The notes under the pieces: model-generated
What the model was told of the DNA's origin: nothing
Databases searched by the model: none
Seen by the model: only the letters and a program-made list of their open reading frames with translations
Made by a program: the position numbers and the translations under genes
NCBI RefSeq assembly: GCF_023094165.1
Contig: NZ_JALMDK010000014.1
Span: 124,001 to 188,000 of the forward strand
Direction of reading: 5' to 3'
DNA: 64,000 bases
DNA from: Crossiella sp. S99.2
GTDB taxonomy: Bacteria; Actinomycetota; Actinomycetes; Mycobacteriales; Pseudonocardiaceae
Shown: positions 1-8,501 of the stretch, in pieces
Numbering within the stretch: the stretch's first letter is position 1
Layout of the letters: each line of letters starts with the position of its first letter

Positions 1-158
1 CGGAGCTGGTCGCGGTTGTGCGCGCGCAGGGCCTTCTCGGTCCGTTCGGTGCACTCGTCCAGGCTGAGCAGCCCCAGCCCGACTCCCTGTTGCAACAGCC
101 TGATGAGGTGTTCTCGCTCGTTGTCCGACACCTCGGCCGACTCGTCAGGCATGGACAT
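1..158 (-). CDS. DUF1707 domain protein, N-terminal part only
   Basis: The gene runs off the left edge, so only the first 52 residues are visible. They read as a DUF1707 module: an acidic start, then DNEREHLIRLLQQG and LSLDECTERTEKAL, matching the family pattern of a short helical domain (D-x-ER, G-x-L-x-x-x-E-x-x-ER). The ATG at 158 follows a G-rich Shine-Dalgarno (GGGGGGAAG), and a second ATG lies two codons later. DUF1707 is a short actinobacterial domain usually followed by transmembrane helices or a DUF2154/cell-wall-active domain, but none of that part is in view. The function of the family is unknown. It is divergent from the RNA methyltransferase gene. Confidence 0.75.
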   Translation of the reverse strand, partial: MSMPDESAEVSDNEREHLIRLLQQGVGLGLLSLDECTERTEKALRAHNRDQL

Positions 159-271
159 GACTTCCCCCCGGATGTCTGGTCGCCGAGTTCGAGGATGCCT
201 GCTCCGGGCGACGGCTGCCAGGCCGCCGGTTAGCCTGGGCGGGTGGATCGTCTGGTGGGAGTTGAGCACGG

Positions 272-1291
272 GTGACGCGGGTGCTGTTCTCGGCCTCGGA
301 GGAGTACTTCGCGGCCGCCTCGCGCGGGCTGCGGGAGCTGGCGCCGGGCGGGAAGGTCGAGCGGATCGGCCCTGACCTGGGCTGTCTGACCACCGACGGC
401 ACGCTGGCGGAGATCGCGGACGCGGCGCGGGCCAAACCGGTGGTGTTCGTGCGGCACCTCACCGAGGAGCTGCTGCGGCTGCCCGCGGCCGATGCCTCTC
501 TGGACGCGCTGACCGCGGCAGCCGGCCCGCTGCTCGCCGAGCGGCTGGACGCCGGGGCCGAGGTGGCCGTGCAGGCGTGGGTGAGCGGTAAGCGGGCGGT
601 GGCCTACGGTTCCCAGGAGCTGTACACCGAACTCGGGAAAGCGTTGGCGGAGCAGGGTTTCCCGGTCCGCCGGTCCGGGGCCGGGCAGGTGCTGTCGGCG
701 GTGATCTCGGACGCGCACGTGTCACTGGGCCTCGCCGGGACCGCGCACGCGCTCAGCGACTGGCCGGGAGGCAGGGTTCGGTTGGCCAAGCCAGCCGGGC
801 AGATCTGCCGGGCCGAGTTCAAGCTGGAGGAGCTGTTCAAACTGGTCGACCTGCCGCTGCCGCGCGGCGGGACCGCGGTGGACCTGGGCGCGAGCCCTGG
901 CGGCTGGACCCGGATCCTGCGCGAGCGCGGCCTGGAGGTGTGGGCGGTCGACCCCGGCGACCTGGACCCGCGGCTGCTGGCCGATCCGCTGGTGCACCAC
1001 GAACGCACCACCGCGGGCCGGTTCTTCGAGCGCACCCGGCAGCGGTTCGCGCTGGCCGTCAACGACATGCGGATGGACGCGGTGCTCTCCGCTCAGGTGA
1101 TGGTGGACGCCGCCGAGCGCCTGCTGCCCGGCGCGCTGTGCGTGGTGACGCTCAAGGTCGGCACCAACCGGCCCTATGACACAGTGCGGGTGGCCCTCGA
1201 TCGGCTGCGGCAGCGCTACGAGATCCTGGAAGCCCGGCAGTTGCAGCACAACCGGCACGAGATCACCGTGGTGGGGCGCAGGCTCGGCTGA
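272..1291 (+). CDS. FtsJ-fold SAM-dependent RNA 2'-O-methyltransferase (RlmM-like)
   Basis: 339 aa, GTG start with GGGAG 11 nt upstream. The C-terminal half is a Rossmann methyltransferase of the FtsJ/RrmJ type. The SAM-binding motif DLGASPGGW is at residues 204-212, and the family K-D-K-E catalytic tetrad can be placed as K184 (RAEFKLEEL), D265 (VNDMRMD), K295 (TLKVG) and E330 (RHEITVV). The N-terminal part (about 1-180) has the size and position of the THUMP-like region in RlmM (23S rRNA C2498 ribose methyltransferase, COG2933). The RNA target in this organism is inferred, and many actinobacterial members are annotated only as SAM-dependent methyltransferase. A TAGCCT hexamer at 231-236 is a possible -10 box. 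It converges with the downstream regulator, with a 4-bp gap. Confidence 0.8.
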   Translation: MTRVLFSASEEYFAAASRGLRELAPGGKVERIGPDLGCLTTDGTLAEIADAARAKPVVFVRHLTEELLRLPAADASLDALTAAAGPLLAERLDAGAEVAVQAWVSGKRAVAYGSQELYTELGKALAEQGFPVRRSGAGQVLSAVISDAHVSLGLAGTAHALSDWPGGRVRLAKPAGQICRAEFKLEELFKLVDLPLPRGGTAVDLGASPGGWTRILRERGLEVWAVDPGDLDPRLLADPLVHHERTTAGRFFERTRQRFALAVNDMRMDAVLSAQVMVDAAERLLPGALCVVTLKVGTNRPYDTVRVALDRLRQRYEILEARQLQHNRHEITVVGRRLG

Positions 1292-1295
1292 GGGC

Positions 1296-1919
1296 TCAGA
1301 TCATCCCGGCGCGCAGCGCGTAGGCGACCGCGTGCGGGCGGTTCTTCAGGTTGAGCCGCTGGGTGACGCCGGAGATCACGTTCTTCACGGTGCGCTCGGA
1401 GTAGCAGAGCTGGGTGGCGATCTCCGCGGTGTCCCAGCCATCGGCCATCAGGCGCAGCACGTCCACCTCGCGCGGGCTGAGCCCGGCGGCGTTCATGCTC
1501 TTGGGCGCGAGCAGTTCGCGTTGCAGCCGCTCCACGTGTTTGAGCAGCTCACCGAGCATGGCGGGCGGCAGCACCCCGCCGCCGGCGGCGGCCGCGCGGA
1601 TGCTGTGCACCAGCCGGTCACCGGTGGCCGCGGCCCTGGGCAGCACCGCCACCACCCGGCATTCCACCGCGGCGAGCAGTTCGGACTCGTCGAGCTGGTT
1701 GACCACCAGGACCACCGGCACGCCGCCGTTGGCCGCCGCGCGACGCAGCACGGAGAGCAGGTCGGGGGTGAGCGAGTCGGCCACGACCACTCTGGCGTCC
1801 GAGCGCGGCGATTGCAGGCCCTCCTCGACCGCCATCTCCGGACGGGTGCGCAGGGTGCTGGACAGGCCTGCGGCGGTGAGTGGATCAGGTGCGTACACCG
1901 CCACGCGAATTGCTTCCAC
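1296..1919 (-). CDS. Orphan response-regulator-like LuxR/NarL transcription factor
   Basis: 207 aa. I chose the GTG at 1919 because GGGGAG lies 6-7 nt upstream and the protein then opens as a receiver fold (VEAIRVAVYAPDPLTAAG). Residues 1-120 resemble a CheY-like domain, but the acidic pair at the end of beta-1 is reduced to one Asp (YAPDPL). The predicted phospho-acceptor is in VVVADSLTP. A GerE/LuxR helix-turn-helix follows at the C-terminus (LSPREVDVLRLMADG, SERTVKNVISGV). No histidine kinase is adjacent, so it is an orphan and its phosphorylation is doubtful. It lies directly downstream of a LAL regulator on the same strand, separated by a hairpin and a set of ACCTGCGG repeats. Confidence 0.8.
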   Translation of the reverse strand: MEAIRVAVYAPDPLTAAGLSSTLRTRPEMAVEEGLQSPRSDARVVVADSLTPDLLSVLRRAAANGGVPVVLVVNQLDESELLAAVECRVVAVLPRAAATGDRLVHSIRAAAAGGGVLPPAMLGELLKHVERLQRELLAPKSMNAAGLSPREVDVLRLMADGWDTAEIATQLCYSERTVKNVISGVTQRLNLKNRPHAVAYALRAGMI

Positions 1920-2018
1920 AGCGTTCTCCCCGTACCTGGTGGACCGACACCGCAATCCTGACGCTGAGTGACGCTAGAGACATCGGCCACCTGACGGTGT
2001 GCTCTCGACAGGGTGTTG

Positions 2019-2100
2019 ACCTGCGGGGACCGGGGGACGAACGGGCAAACCCGGTGGTGCGCTCGGGCAACCTGCGGGTACCTGCGGAGGTGACCTGCGG
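2019..2100. repeat. Four ACCTGCGG direct repeats upstream of the orphan regulator
   Basis: Exact ACCTGCGG copies occur at 2019-2026, 2070-2077, 2080-2087 and 2093-2100, all 100-180 bp upstream of the GTG of the receiver-like regulator (start 1919, minus strand). Short head-to-tail copies 10 and 13 bp apart suggest stacked protein-binding half-sites, but the last copy also forms part of a terminator-like hairpin. Function is inferred only. Confidence 0.4.
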
Positions 2101-2121
2101 AGGACAGCCCGTGTCCTCCGC
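2097..2121 (-). terminator. Hairpin just after the LAL gene stop
   Basis: GCGGAGGACA (2097-2106) and TGTCCTCCGC (2112-2121) form a perfect 10-bp stem with a 5-nt loop, 5 bp past the stop codon of the LAL regulator. There is no T tract, as is common for GC-rich actinobacterial terminators. Confidence 0.55.
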
Positions 2122-2126
2122 GGATG

Positions 2127-4967
2127 TCATCCGGCCTGGTCAGCCGCCCGACGACGGAAGACCTCGCGGGCGATCTCCACCCGGCCGCGGACACCGAGTT
2201 TGCCCAGGATGTGCGAGATGTGGGTCTGCACGGTGCGTGGCGAGAGGAACAGCCCCGCGGCGATGCCCGGGGTGGACTGGCCGTCGGCGACCAGGTCGGC
2301 GATGCGCAGTTCGGTGGGGGTGAGCGCGGCCCAGCCGGAGACCTCGCGCTGGGCACGGCGGCCGCGCACACCCCGGCGGACGCCGTGCTCGCGCAGACGG
2401 CCCTCGGCGCGGCGGATGTCCCAGTCGGCGCCGAACTCGCCGTAGTGCGTGACGGCCTCGTGCAGCGCCTGCCTGGCCTCGGCGACCTCGCCGCGGGCGG
2501 CGAGCACGGCGGCCAGGTCTTCCAGGGTGGCGGCGAGTTCGATCGTGGGGCCGGTGTCCCGGTAGCGCTGGACCGCGGCGCGCAGCGGTCCAGGGTCGGC
2601 CTCGGCCAGGCCCTGGCAGCGCAGCACGGCCGCGGCGGCCCGGCCGGGGATGGTCTCGGCCTCGGCCTCGGCCCGGCAGGCGGCCAGCGCGGCGCGCACG
2701 GTGTCCGGCTCGCCGAGTTCGGTGGCCAGCCGGACCAGGTCGGGCAGCCACTGGTGGATCAGCGACATCTCACCGGAGCGGCGGTCCAGCAGCATCCCGG
2801 CGAGGGTGGTCATGGCCGCCCGCGGGTCGCCGTCCTGTTCCAGCACCACGCTCTGCGCGGCGACCAGGAAGTCCCGGTTCTCCCGGTCGCCGATGGTGGT
2901 GATCGGCAGCGCGCCGCCGGTGCGCAGGTGCTCGCGCGCGGTGTCCCGGTTGTCCTGGCGGGCGGCGATCAACGCGGCGACACCGTGCCACAGCAGTGAC
3001 GGACCGGGTTCGCGCAGCCCTGAATAGGTGAAGCCAACCACGTCCAGGTGATTCGGATCGAGTTCGGCCAGCGCGTCGCCCCACTCCCCCAGCCAGTACA
3101 GCAGCACCGCCGCGGTCACCCCGAGCCTGGTGCCGGTGGAGCGGTGCGCGGCGCCCTCGCGTTCCTGGCGAAGCGCGGCGGCGGCCTCCGGCCAGCGCCC
3201 CAGGTTCTGCAGGCTGAAGATCCGCCCGTCCTGGGCGTAGGCGTGCAGATCGGCGTGGTCCGGTCCGCCGCGCAGTACCTCCAAGGCGCGGTCGATGCTG
3301 GTCAGCGCACCGAGATGATCGCGGCGGATGGACTGGTTGAGCCAGTGCACGGTCAGCGCGTAGGCGGTGGCGAAGGAGTCGCCGACGCTCTCGGCCAGGT
3401 TCAGCGCCTGCCGCGCGGTGACCTCGGCGGCGTCCACGTCGCCCTCGCCCGCGCGCTGGAACATGGCCAGCGACACCAGCAACCGGGCCCGCCAGGCCAC
3501 CGGCAGATCGGTGCGGGACAACGCCCGCCGCACCGCCTCGACCGCCTCGGTGTTGCGCCCCAGGCTGAACAAGGCCCGCACCAGCACGAAGTACATCTCC
3601 GCCCGGTGCCCGGTCCGGGTCGCCGCGGCCAGCCCCTGCCGCGCCCGCACCACCGCGTCGTCGTGGCGGCCCACCCCGAGCAACACCCAGGCCAGCACCA
3701 CCAACAGGATCTCGCCGTGCTCGTCCTCGACCAGGGGCTGATCCACATCCCGGCAGAGCAACTCGATGGCCACCTCCGGCGCGTGCGCGGCCAGCGCGGT
3801 CGCCGTCCCTGCCAGCCATCCCCGCGCCCACGCGTCGCCCGGCTGCCCGGAGGCGAGCAACTGCTCGGCCACCCGCAACGCCCCGGCCCCGGACACCGCC
3901 AGCGCCTGCGCCGCCTCCCGGTGCAGCGCGGCCCGCAACGCCGCGGGCATCCCGTCGTAGAGCGCCTGCCGGATCAACGGATGCCGGAACGCCATCTGCC
4001 CACCGGTGTCCACCACGATCCCGGCCGCCAGCGCATCCTGGAGCCCCAGCACCAACTCCGCCGCCGACCGCCGCATCAGCACCGCCAACTCGGTGACCGC
4101 GAACCGCCCGCCCAGCAAGGCGGCCATCCGCAGGATCTCCGCTGATCCTTCCGGCACCACCCGCAACCGCCCGGTCAACGCCTCCGCGAACGAGGTCGGC
4201 AACTCCACCTCGCCATCCGCCACCGCACTGTTGCGCCGCACCGCGTCAGCCAACTCCCGCAGGTAGAGCGGATTCCCCATGGCCAGCTCCCGCAACCGGT
4301 CCAGCACCCCCGGGTCCACCTCCCCCACCAGGCCGGCCAGCATCGCCGCCGCCTCATCCGCCCCCAACGGCTCCACCACGAGCAACGGATGCCCCCGCCG
4401 CGCCAACGCCGCCCGCAGTTCGAGCACCTCCCGCCGGCGGGGCACCGGCCGACAGGTGGTGACCAGCAACAACGGCAACTGGTCGACCGCCGTCACCAGC
4501 CGATGCCACAACAGGAAGGAGGCCTCATCGAGGTACTGGAGATCGTCGACGACGAGCACAGTCGGCCCAGCCGTGCACAGTTCGTCCACCAACCCCGCCA
4601 GCAACTCAATCTCAACCCAGGCGACATCGGCGGCCTCCAACAACCCCAACCGCCGCTCCCGCAACATCCCCGCGATCCGCGCCCGCCGAGGATCCGCCGA
4701 CCGAGGCCCCACCTGCAGCAGGTCCAACATCACCCGCAACGGCGACCGCTGCGACATCGGATCCGCCACCCCAGCCAACACGTCATACCCCGCCCCCCGC
4801 GCCGCCTCCAACCCCCGCGCGACCAGCGCTGACTTCCCAATCCCCGGCTCCCCCTCAACCCACACCACCGCGCCCGTCCCCCGCCCCAGGGCGTCCACAG
4901 CCGACCGGAGGACCTCGAGTTCCTTGTCGCGACCGATCCACATGTCCGACGGGGGTCCGGGCAGCAT
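2127..4967 (-). CDS. LAL-family (large ATP-binding LuxR) transcriptional regulator
   Basis: 946 aa from the ATG at 4967, a normal LAL length. The reading frame stays open far upstream, but codon use there is not coding-like. The domains are an AAA/NACHT-type ATPase with Walker A GEPGIGKS (residues 39-46) and a Walker B-like LVVDDLQYLDEAS, a winged-helix segment (ALLGGRFAVTELA), a long TPR-like helical sensor region, and a C-terminal LuxR helix-turn-helix (LTPTELRIADLVADG, SPRTVQTHISHIL). LALs such as MalT are ATP- and ligand-controlled activators, but the ligand here is unknown. A TAAGTT hexamer at 4975-4980 ends 7 nt before the ATG and no Shine-Dalgarno is present, so the transcript is probably leaderless. 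The alternative start is ATG 4943. Confidence 0.9.
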   Translation of the reverse strand: MLPGPPSDMWIGRDKELEVLRSAVDALGRGTGAVVWVEGEPGIGKSALVARGLEAARGAGYDVLAGVADPMSQRSPLRVMLDLLQVGPRSADPRRARIAGMLRERRLGLLEAADVAWVEIELLAGLVDELCTAGPTVLVVDDLQYLDEASFLLWHRLVTAVDQLPLLLVTTCRPVPRRREVLELRAALARRGHPLLVVEPLGADEAAAMLAGLVGEVDPGVLDRLRELAMGNPLYLRELADAVRRNSAVADGEVELPTSFAEALTGRLRVVPEGSAEILRMAALLGGRFAVTELAVLMRRSAAELVLGLQDALAAGIVVDTGGQMAFRHPLIRQALYDGMPAALRAALHREAAQALAVSGAGALRVAEQLLASGQPGDAWARGWLAGTATALAAHAPEVAIELLCRDVDQPLVEDEHGEILLVVLAWVLLGVGRHDDAVVRARQGLAAATRTGHRAEMYFVLVRALFSLGRNTEAVEAVRRALSRTDLPVAWRARLLVSLAMFQRAGEGDVDAAEVTARQALNLAESVGDSFATAYALTVHWLNQSIRRDHLGALTSIDRALEVLRGGPDHADLHAYAQDGRIFSLQNLGRWPEAAAALRQEREGAAHRSTGTRLGVTAAVLLYWLGEWGDALAELDPNHLDVVGFTYSGLREPGPSLLWHGVAALIAARQDNRDTAREHLRTGGALPITTIGDRENRDFLVAAQSVVLEQDGDPRAAMTTLAGMLLDRRSGEMSLIHQWLPDLVRLATELGEPDTVRAALAACRAEAEAETIPGRAAAAVLRCQGLAEADPGPLRAAVQRYRDTGPTIELAATLEDLAAVLAARGEVAEARQALHEAVTHYGEFGADWDIRRAEGRLREHGVRRGVRGRRAQREVSGWAALTPTELRIADLVADGQSTPGIAAGLFLSPRTVQTHISHILGKLGVRGRVEIAREVFRRRAADQAG

Positions 4968-4974
4968 GCGCAGT

Positions 4975-4980
4975 AACTTA
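4975..4980 (-). promoter_or_regulatory. -10 box of a probable leaderless LAL transcript
   Basis: TAAGTT (minus strand) is followed by a 7-nt spacer and the ATG at 4967. The TANNNT-N(6-7)-start layout is typical of actinobacterial leaderless genes and recurs elsewhere in this window. Confidence 0.45.
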
Positions 4981-5861
4981 CGACCCGGCGGATGTCGAGG
5001 GCCAGCAGGCTGAGGGTCGGGCCGGGGGTGTGGCTGGTTCTGGACATGCAGGTCAGGCGGGTTGCGGGTGCGGGACCGGCGCGGGCCAACTGCGGGCGTC
5101 CAGCCGTTGCACATCGGGCCCTGACCAGCGAGCTGAAATCCTGGCCGACAAGCTGGAGGCCCGGCCGGTGGCGCGGCGGCTCGGCCGATGGGCTGCGAAC
5201 GGGCTTCGAAGTTGCCGGGATGCCCGGTTCCGGCGTGTCCGACGCCCGTTTCATGTGTCCCGAGTGCGGAGTGTCCTCGGACCGCCGGCGGCCTGCCCAA
5301 CCAGCACAGCCCCGCCTTACCCGGCACGTCCGTACGCTCCGCGTGCAGGCCGGGCTCTCCGCCGCTGAACCCTCTTGCTCGCCGCGTCGGCTGCCCTGCT
5401 GACATCGGCCGCTCTGCTGACACGGGTGTGCCGCGCTTGCCGGCGCCGCTGTTCTCCTGCGCAACGCGGGTAACGCCGATTCGGTTCCTTGCCGTCTGGA
5501 TCTTGCCCGGGAAACCCGGTCTCGGACGCCCAACCCAGCCCCACCCGAACCCAATCCACCCTACCTGACCAGCGAATTCACCCACCCTGCGATACCAGGG
5601 CAAGAAGCAGCAGTCACCCGAAGGTGTGGCGAATTGGTGTTCAGGGTCGGCGGCAGTGGTCGGCGGCGGAGACATCGGTGGTCTGTGGTGGACATTGTGT
5701 CCGGTCGAGGGGCGGATGTGTCCAGAAGCGGACTTCGGGGTGTCCGTGCGGGCAAGACCGGTCGGGTGTCTGGGCAGATCTTGGCGGGTGGGGGTATCGG
5801 GCGGGGGCTGGGGAGTAGTGGACTTCTGAGCGGTCCGATCGGCGGGTTGTGGAGGCGCGGG
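4981..5861. other. 0.88-kb intergenic region without a supportable gene
   Basis: Both strands carry open frames here, but none has coding-like third-position bias, a ribosome binding site or a recognisable product. The region is rich in TGTCC/GGACA words. They include an inverted repeat GGACA-TTG-TGTCC within 5690-5704, further TGTCC words just after it (about 5715-5745), and a second cluster around 5230-5285. There is also a short direct repeat with the core CTGCTGACA at about 5397-5425. It may hold promoters for the divergent LAL and small hypothetical genes, or decayed sequence. Confidence 0.5.
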
Positions 5862-6179
5862 ATGGCGAGCGGCGACACCGGGTACGGCGGGCTTGCGGGT
5901 GATCTTTTCCTTCGGCTGGCCGCTGATGGCTTGCTGGCGTTGGACGCGGAGCAGGCGGCGGGGATTGTCGCGGAGTTGGTGCGGACCTTGGACTCGGTGT
6001 GCCTGCTGCTGCGGTGTGCCGGGGAGGACGAGCGGGAGTCGGCCGCGGACTGGTTGATTCCCGGGGAGCGGGTGGCCGCGGTGGCGGTCGACCGGCGCAG
6101 CCTGGAGGCGGCGCGGCGGGAACTGCCCAAGTACATCGAGGCGTTTCGACTGGTGCGGGATCGGGCCGCCGCCTCTTAG
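5862..6179 (+). CDS. Small hypothetical protein
   Basis: 105 aa. The frame is open from 5634, but I chose ATG 5862 because GGAGG lies 6 nt upstream and the sequence becomes coding-like only there. The protein is helical and mildly acidic, without signal peptide, membrane segment or cysteine motif. It has a leucine-rich N-terminal half (GDLFLRLAADGLLALDAEQ), a central LVRTLDSVCLLLRC helix and a basic C-terminus ending RDRAAAS. I do not recognise a family. It stands alone between two LuxR-type regulators. Confidence 0.6.
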   Translation: MASGDTGYGGLAGDLFLRLAADGLLALDAEQAAGIVAELVRTLDSVCLLLRCAGEDERESAADWLIPGERVAAVAVDRRSLEAARRELPKYIEAFRLVRDRAAAS

Positions 6180-6260
6180 CCGGTTGTCGCCATTGCCGGC
6201 CGCGATCGTCGTTGCTGCTGGCCGATCGCCGCCGCTTCGAGTCGGTTTCCGCCGCCTCTG

Positions 6261-6375
6261 GTCGAGCTTCGGACTGAGTCGAGCTTCGGGCTGACTGGTC
6301 GATCTTCGGGCCGGCTGGTGGTGACGATCGGCCAAGTCGATCTCCCGGCCGGTCAGTCGATTTCCGGGCCGGTCC
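6261..6375. repeat. Imperfect 20-bp tandem repeats overlapping a gene end
   Basis: Units beginning GTCGA occur at 6261-6277, 6278-6297, 6298-6318, 6336-6355 and 6356-6375, with consensus GTCGATCTTCGGGCCGGCTG. The fourth unit ends on the stop codon of the LAL-like gene and the fifth encodes its last residues (GPEID). The array therefore looks like duplication of the gene's own 3' end into the intergenic space. Confidence 0.6.
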
Positions 6376-8437
6376 AGGCGAGCAGGTCACCGCGGCCGGT
6401 GATGGCCAGTTTGCGGTAGACGCTGGACAGGTGGAACTCGACCGTGCGGCGGGCCAGGCTCAGGTCTTCGGCGATCTCGGTGTTGGTGTGGCCGCGGGCG
6501 ACCAGGCGCGCGATCCGGCGTTCCTGCGGGGTGAGCAGGGGGCGGTCGGTCGGGGTGAGGGCGCCCAGGCGTTCGCCCAGGGCCGCGGCGCCGCAGTAGT
6601 CGACGAGTTCGCGGGCGCGGGCGAGGTGGGGCACGGCTTCCTCGGCGGATCCCGCCTCGTGCAGGGCCAGGGCCAGGTCGTAGCGGGCGTGCGCCTCCGA
6701 CAACGCGGCGCCCGCGGCGAAGAGGTGTTGCGCCGCTTCGGTGAGCAACGCGATCCGCTGGGCGCCGCGGCGGGTCAGCGCCCTGGCGTAGGCGGCGAAA
6801 CCCAGCGCGCGTGGGGTGCCCCAGGCGGTCGCGGCGGCCTGGTCGGCTTCGGCGAGGGCGACCGCGTCGTCGTGGCGGTCGGCGCGGAGCAGGGTGAGCA
6901 CCGCCTCGAAGCGCCAGGGCAGGAATTCGGCGTTCAGTTCGGCCCAGCCGGTGACGTGCCGGCCGCAGTCAAGTTGGGCGGCCAGCGCGGTGTCCAGGTC
7001 GCCGTTGGCCGCGGCGACCGCGCCTCGGCCGCGCAGCAGGCACATCGAAGAGCCGGTGTCGCGGATGTCCCCGTTGAGGCGGTACTCCGCGAGCACCTGT
7101 TCCGCCCGCCTTAGTGCTCCAGTGTGCACCAGGGTTTCGGCCAGGTTGGCCGCCGCGGTGGCCACGATCGGGTGGTTACGGGCCAGGCCGTACTCCGCGC
7201 ACGCGGTCAGCAGACTGTCCAAAGTGGACACTGTGGCGCGCAGTTTTCCCTGTCGCCGCAGGTAATAGCCCTTGGTCAGTTCGCAGCCGAAGCGCTGGAT
7301 CTCGGCGCCGTCGGCGGGCAGGTCGGCGTCCAGCCGGCGGCAGGCGCGTTCGGTGGCCTCGTCGTCCCCGGCGAGCAGCAGCGCGGACAACGCCAGCCAG
7401 CAGGCGTCCCACTCCCGTTTGACGTTGGCCTCGGCCAGCACCGCGGTGGCCAGCTCGATCGCGTCGCCTGCCCGGGGCTCGCGCAACGCGGCCAGGCAGG
7501 AGCGGACCGCGGCCAGGCCCCGGCGGGCGACCGGATCGGCCAGGTCCGCCTCGGACAGCCAGCGTTCCAGCCTGCTCAGCCGGGTCGTGCCACCCGGGCG
7601 GAACAGCGCGAACCCAGCCCTGGTGAGCTGCAACCGCACCGCGGCGGCCGGATCGTGCTGGTGCACCCGGTCGGCGGCCTCGTCGAACAGGCGCAGCACG
7701 TCCTGGGTGCTGGGCAACCGGGTCGCCAGCCGCCGCAGCAACCCGGTGGTGGCGGTGACCTCGGCCGGGGTGTCCGGGCACCGCAGCTCCTGCAGCAGGC
7801 AGGTCACCGCGGCCAGCGGGTCGGTGTCGGTGAGCATCGCGGCCAGCCGCTGGGTGTAGTCCACCCGCTCGGCCACCGGCAGCGGTTCGGCCAGCGCCTG
7901 TCGCAGGTACTCCGCCGCCGCCCGCCAGTCCCCGCGGTCCAGCGCCTGGACCGAGGCTGCACGCAGCGCGTCGGCCGCCCAGTCCAGACCGACCGGACCG
8001 ATCAGCACCAGCTGGTCCGCGGTCCGCTCGGCCGCGCCGGGCAGCGCGCGCAGCAGTTCGGCCGCCCGCAGCCGCACGGTGATCCGCGCGCCCACCGGCA
8101 GTCCACACAGGACGGTCCGCGCGGTCTCGGCCGACCGGAAGGACAGCGGCACCTGGTTGACCAGCACGCCAGCCGCGGTCAGCACGTCCACCGCGGCGAG
8201 CGTGTCCGGCAGGCTGAGCTGAGCGAGTTCCGCGGTGTCCCGCAGCGGCGCGTCCGGACCGAGCACGGCGACCGCCACCGCCACCGCGCCCGCGTGCGGT
8301 CCGAGGCCCTCGAACACCGGCGGACCCGGCGGGCCGTTGACCTCGCGCTGGGGTTGGCGGACGTCCGGGACCCCGTCGACCGCGCGCAGCGCGTCGACGT
8401 TCAGTCCCATCCGTCCCGACCGGGGCGACCCTGCCAC
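6353..8437 (-). CDS. LAL-like LuxR regulator lacking the ATPase domain
   Basis: 694 aa, GTG start at 8437 with GGGAG about 6 nt upstream. After a roughly 45-residue proline-rich leader the protein begins directly in a winged-helix segment (AVAVAVAVLGPDAPLRDTAELAQL, then LTAAGVLV) that corresponds to the region after the ATPase in the neighbouring LAL. A long TPR-like helical repeat region and a C-terminal LuxR HTH follow (LTPQERRIARLVARG, ARRTVEFHLSSVY). No P-loop or Walker B motif is present. It is either a LAL that lost its nucleotide switch at a domain border, or a regulator that oligomerises or is controlled differently. The ligand is unknown. It reads away from the P450 gene with a 64-bp gap. 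Confidence 0.85.
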   Translation of the reverse strand: MAGSPRSGRMGLNVDALRAVDGVPDVRQPQREVNGPPGPPVFEGLGPHAGAVAVAVAVLGPDAPLRDTAELAQLSLPDTLAAVDVLTAAGVLVNQVPLSFRSAETARTVLCGLPVGARITVRLRAAELLRALPGAAERTADQLVLIGPVGLDWAADALRAASVQALDRGDWRAAAEYLRQALAEPLPVAERVDYTQRLAAMLTDTDPLAAVTCLLQELRCPDTPAEVTATTGLLRRLATRLPSTQDVLRLFDEAADRVHQHDPAAAVRLQLTRAGFALFRPGGTTRLSRLERWLSEADLADPVARRGLAAVRSCLAALREPRAGDAIELATAVLAEANVKREWDACWLALSALLLAGDDEATERACRRLDADLPADGAEIQRFGCELTKGYYLRRQGKLRATVSTLDSLLTACAEYGLARNHPIVATAAANLAETLVHTGALRRAEQVLAEYRLNGDIRDTGSSMCLLRGRGAVAAANGDLDTALAAQLDCGRHVTGWAELNAEFLPWRFEAVLTLLRADRHDDAVALAEADQAAATAWGTPRALGFAAYARALTRRGAQRIALLTEAAQHLFAAGAALSEAHARYDLALALHEAGSAEEAVPHLARARELVDYCGAAALGERLGALTPTDRPLLTPQERRIARLVARGHTNTEIAEDLSLARRTVEFHLSSVYRKLAITGRGDLLAWTGPEID

Positions 8438-8501
8438 GTCACGCTCCCACCTAGACCCGGTTCCGACCGTAGTCCTTCAGCGGGCGCGGGCCGAGCCGAC
8501 T

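Noticed and set aside
5188..5568. Possible gene of 126 codons in the intergenic region
   Set aside because: No ribosome binding site, irregular codon bias and a proline/cysteine-rich product without family resemblance; overlapping frames on both strands are equally open.
4968..6335. The 464-residue N-terminal extension of the LAL frame
   Set aside because: Proline/arginine-rich shadow translation without coding-like third positions; the ATPase begins right after ATG 4967, which has a leaderless-type -10 box.
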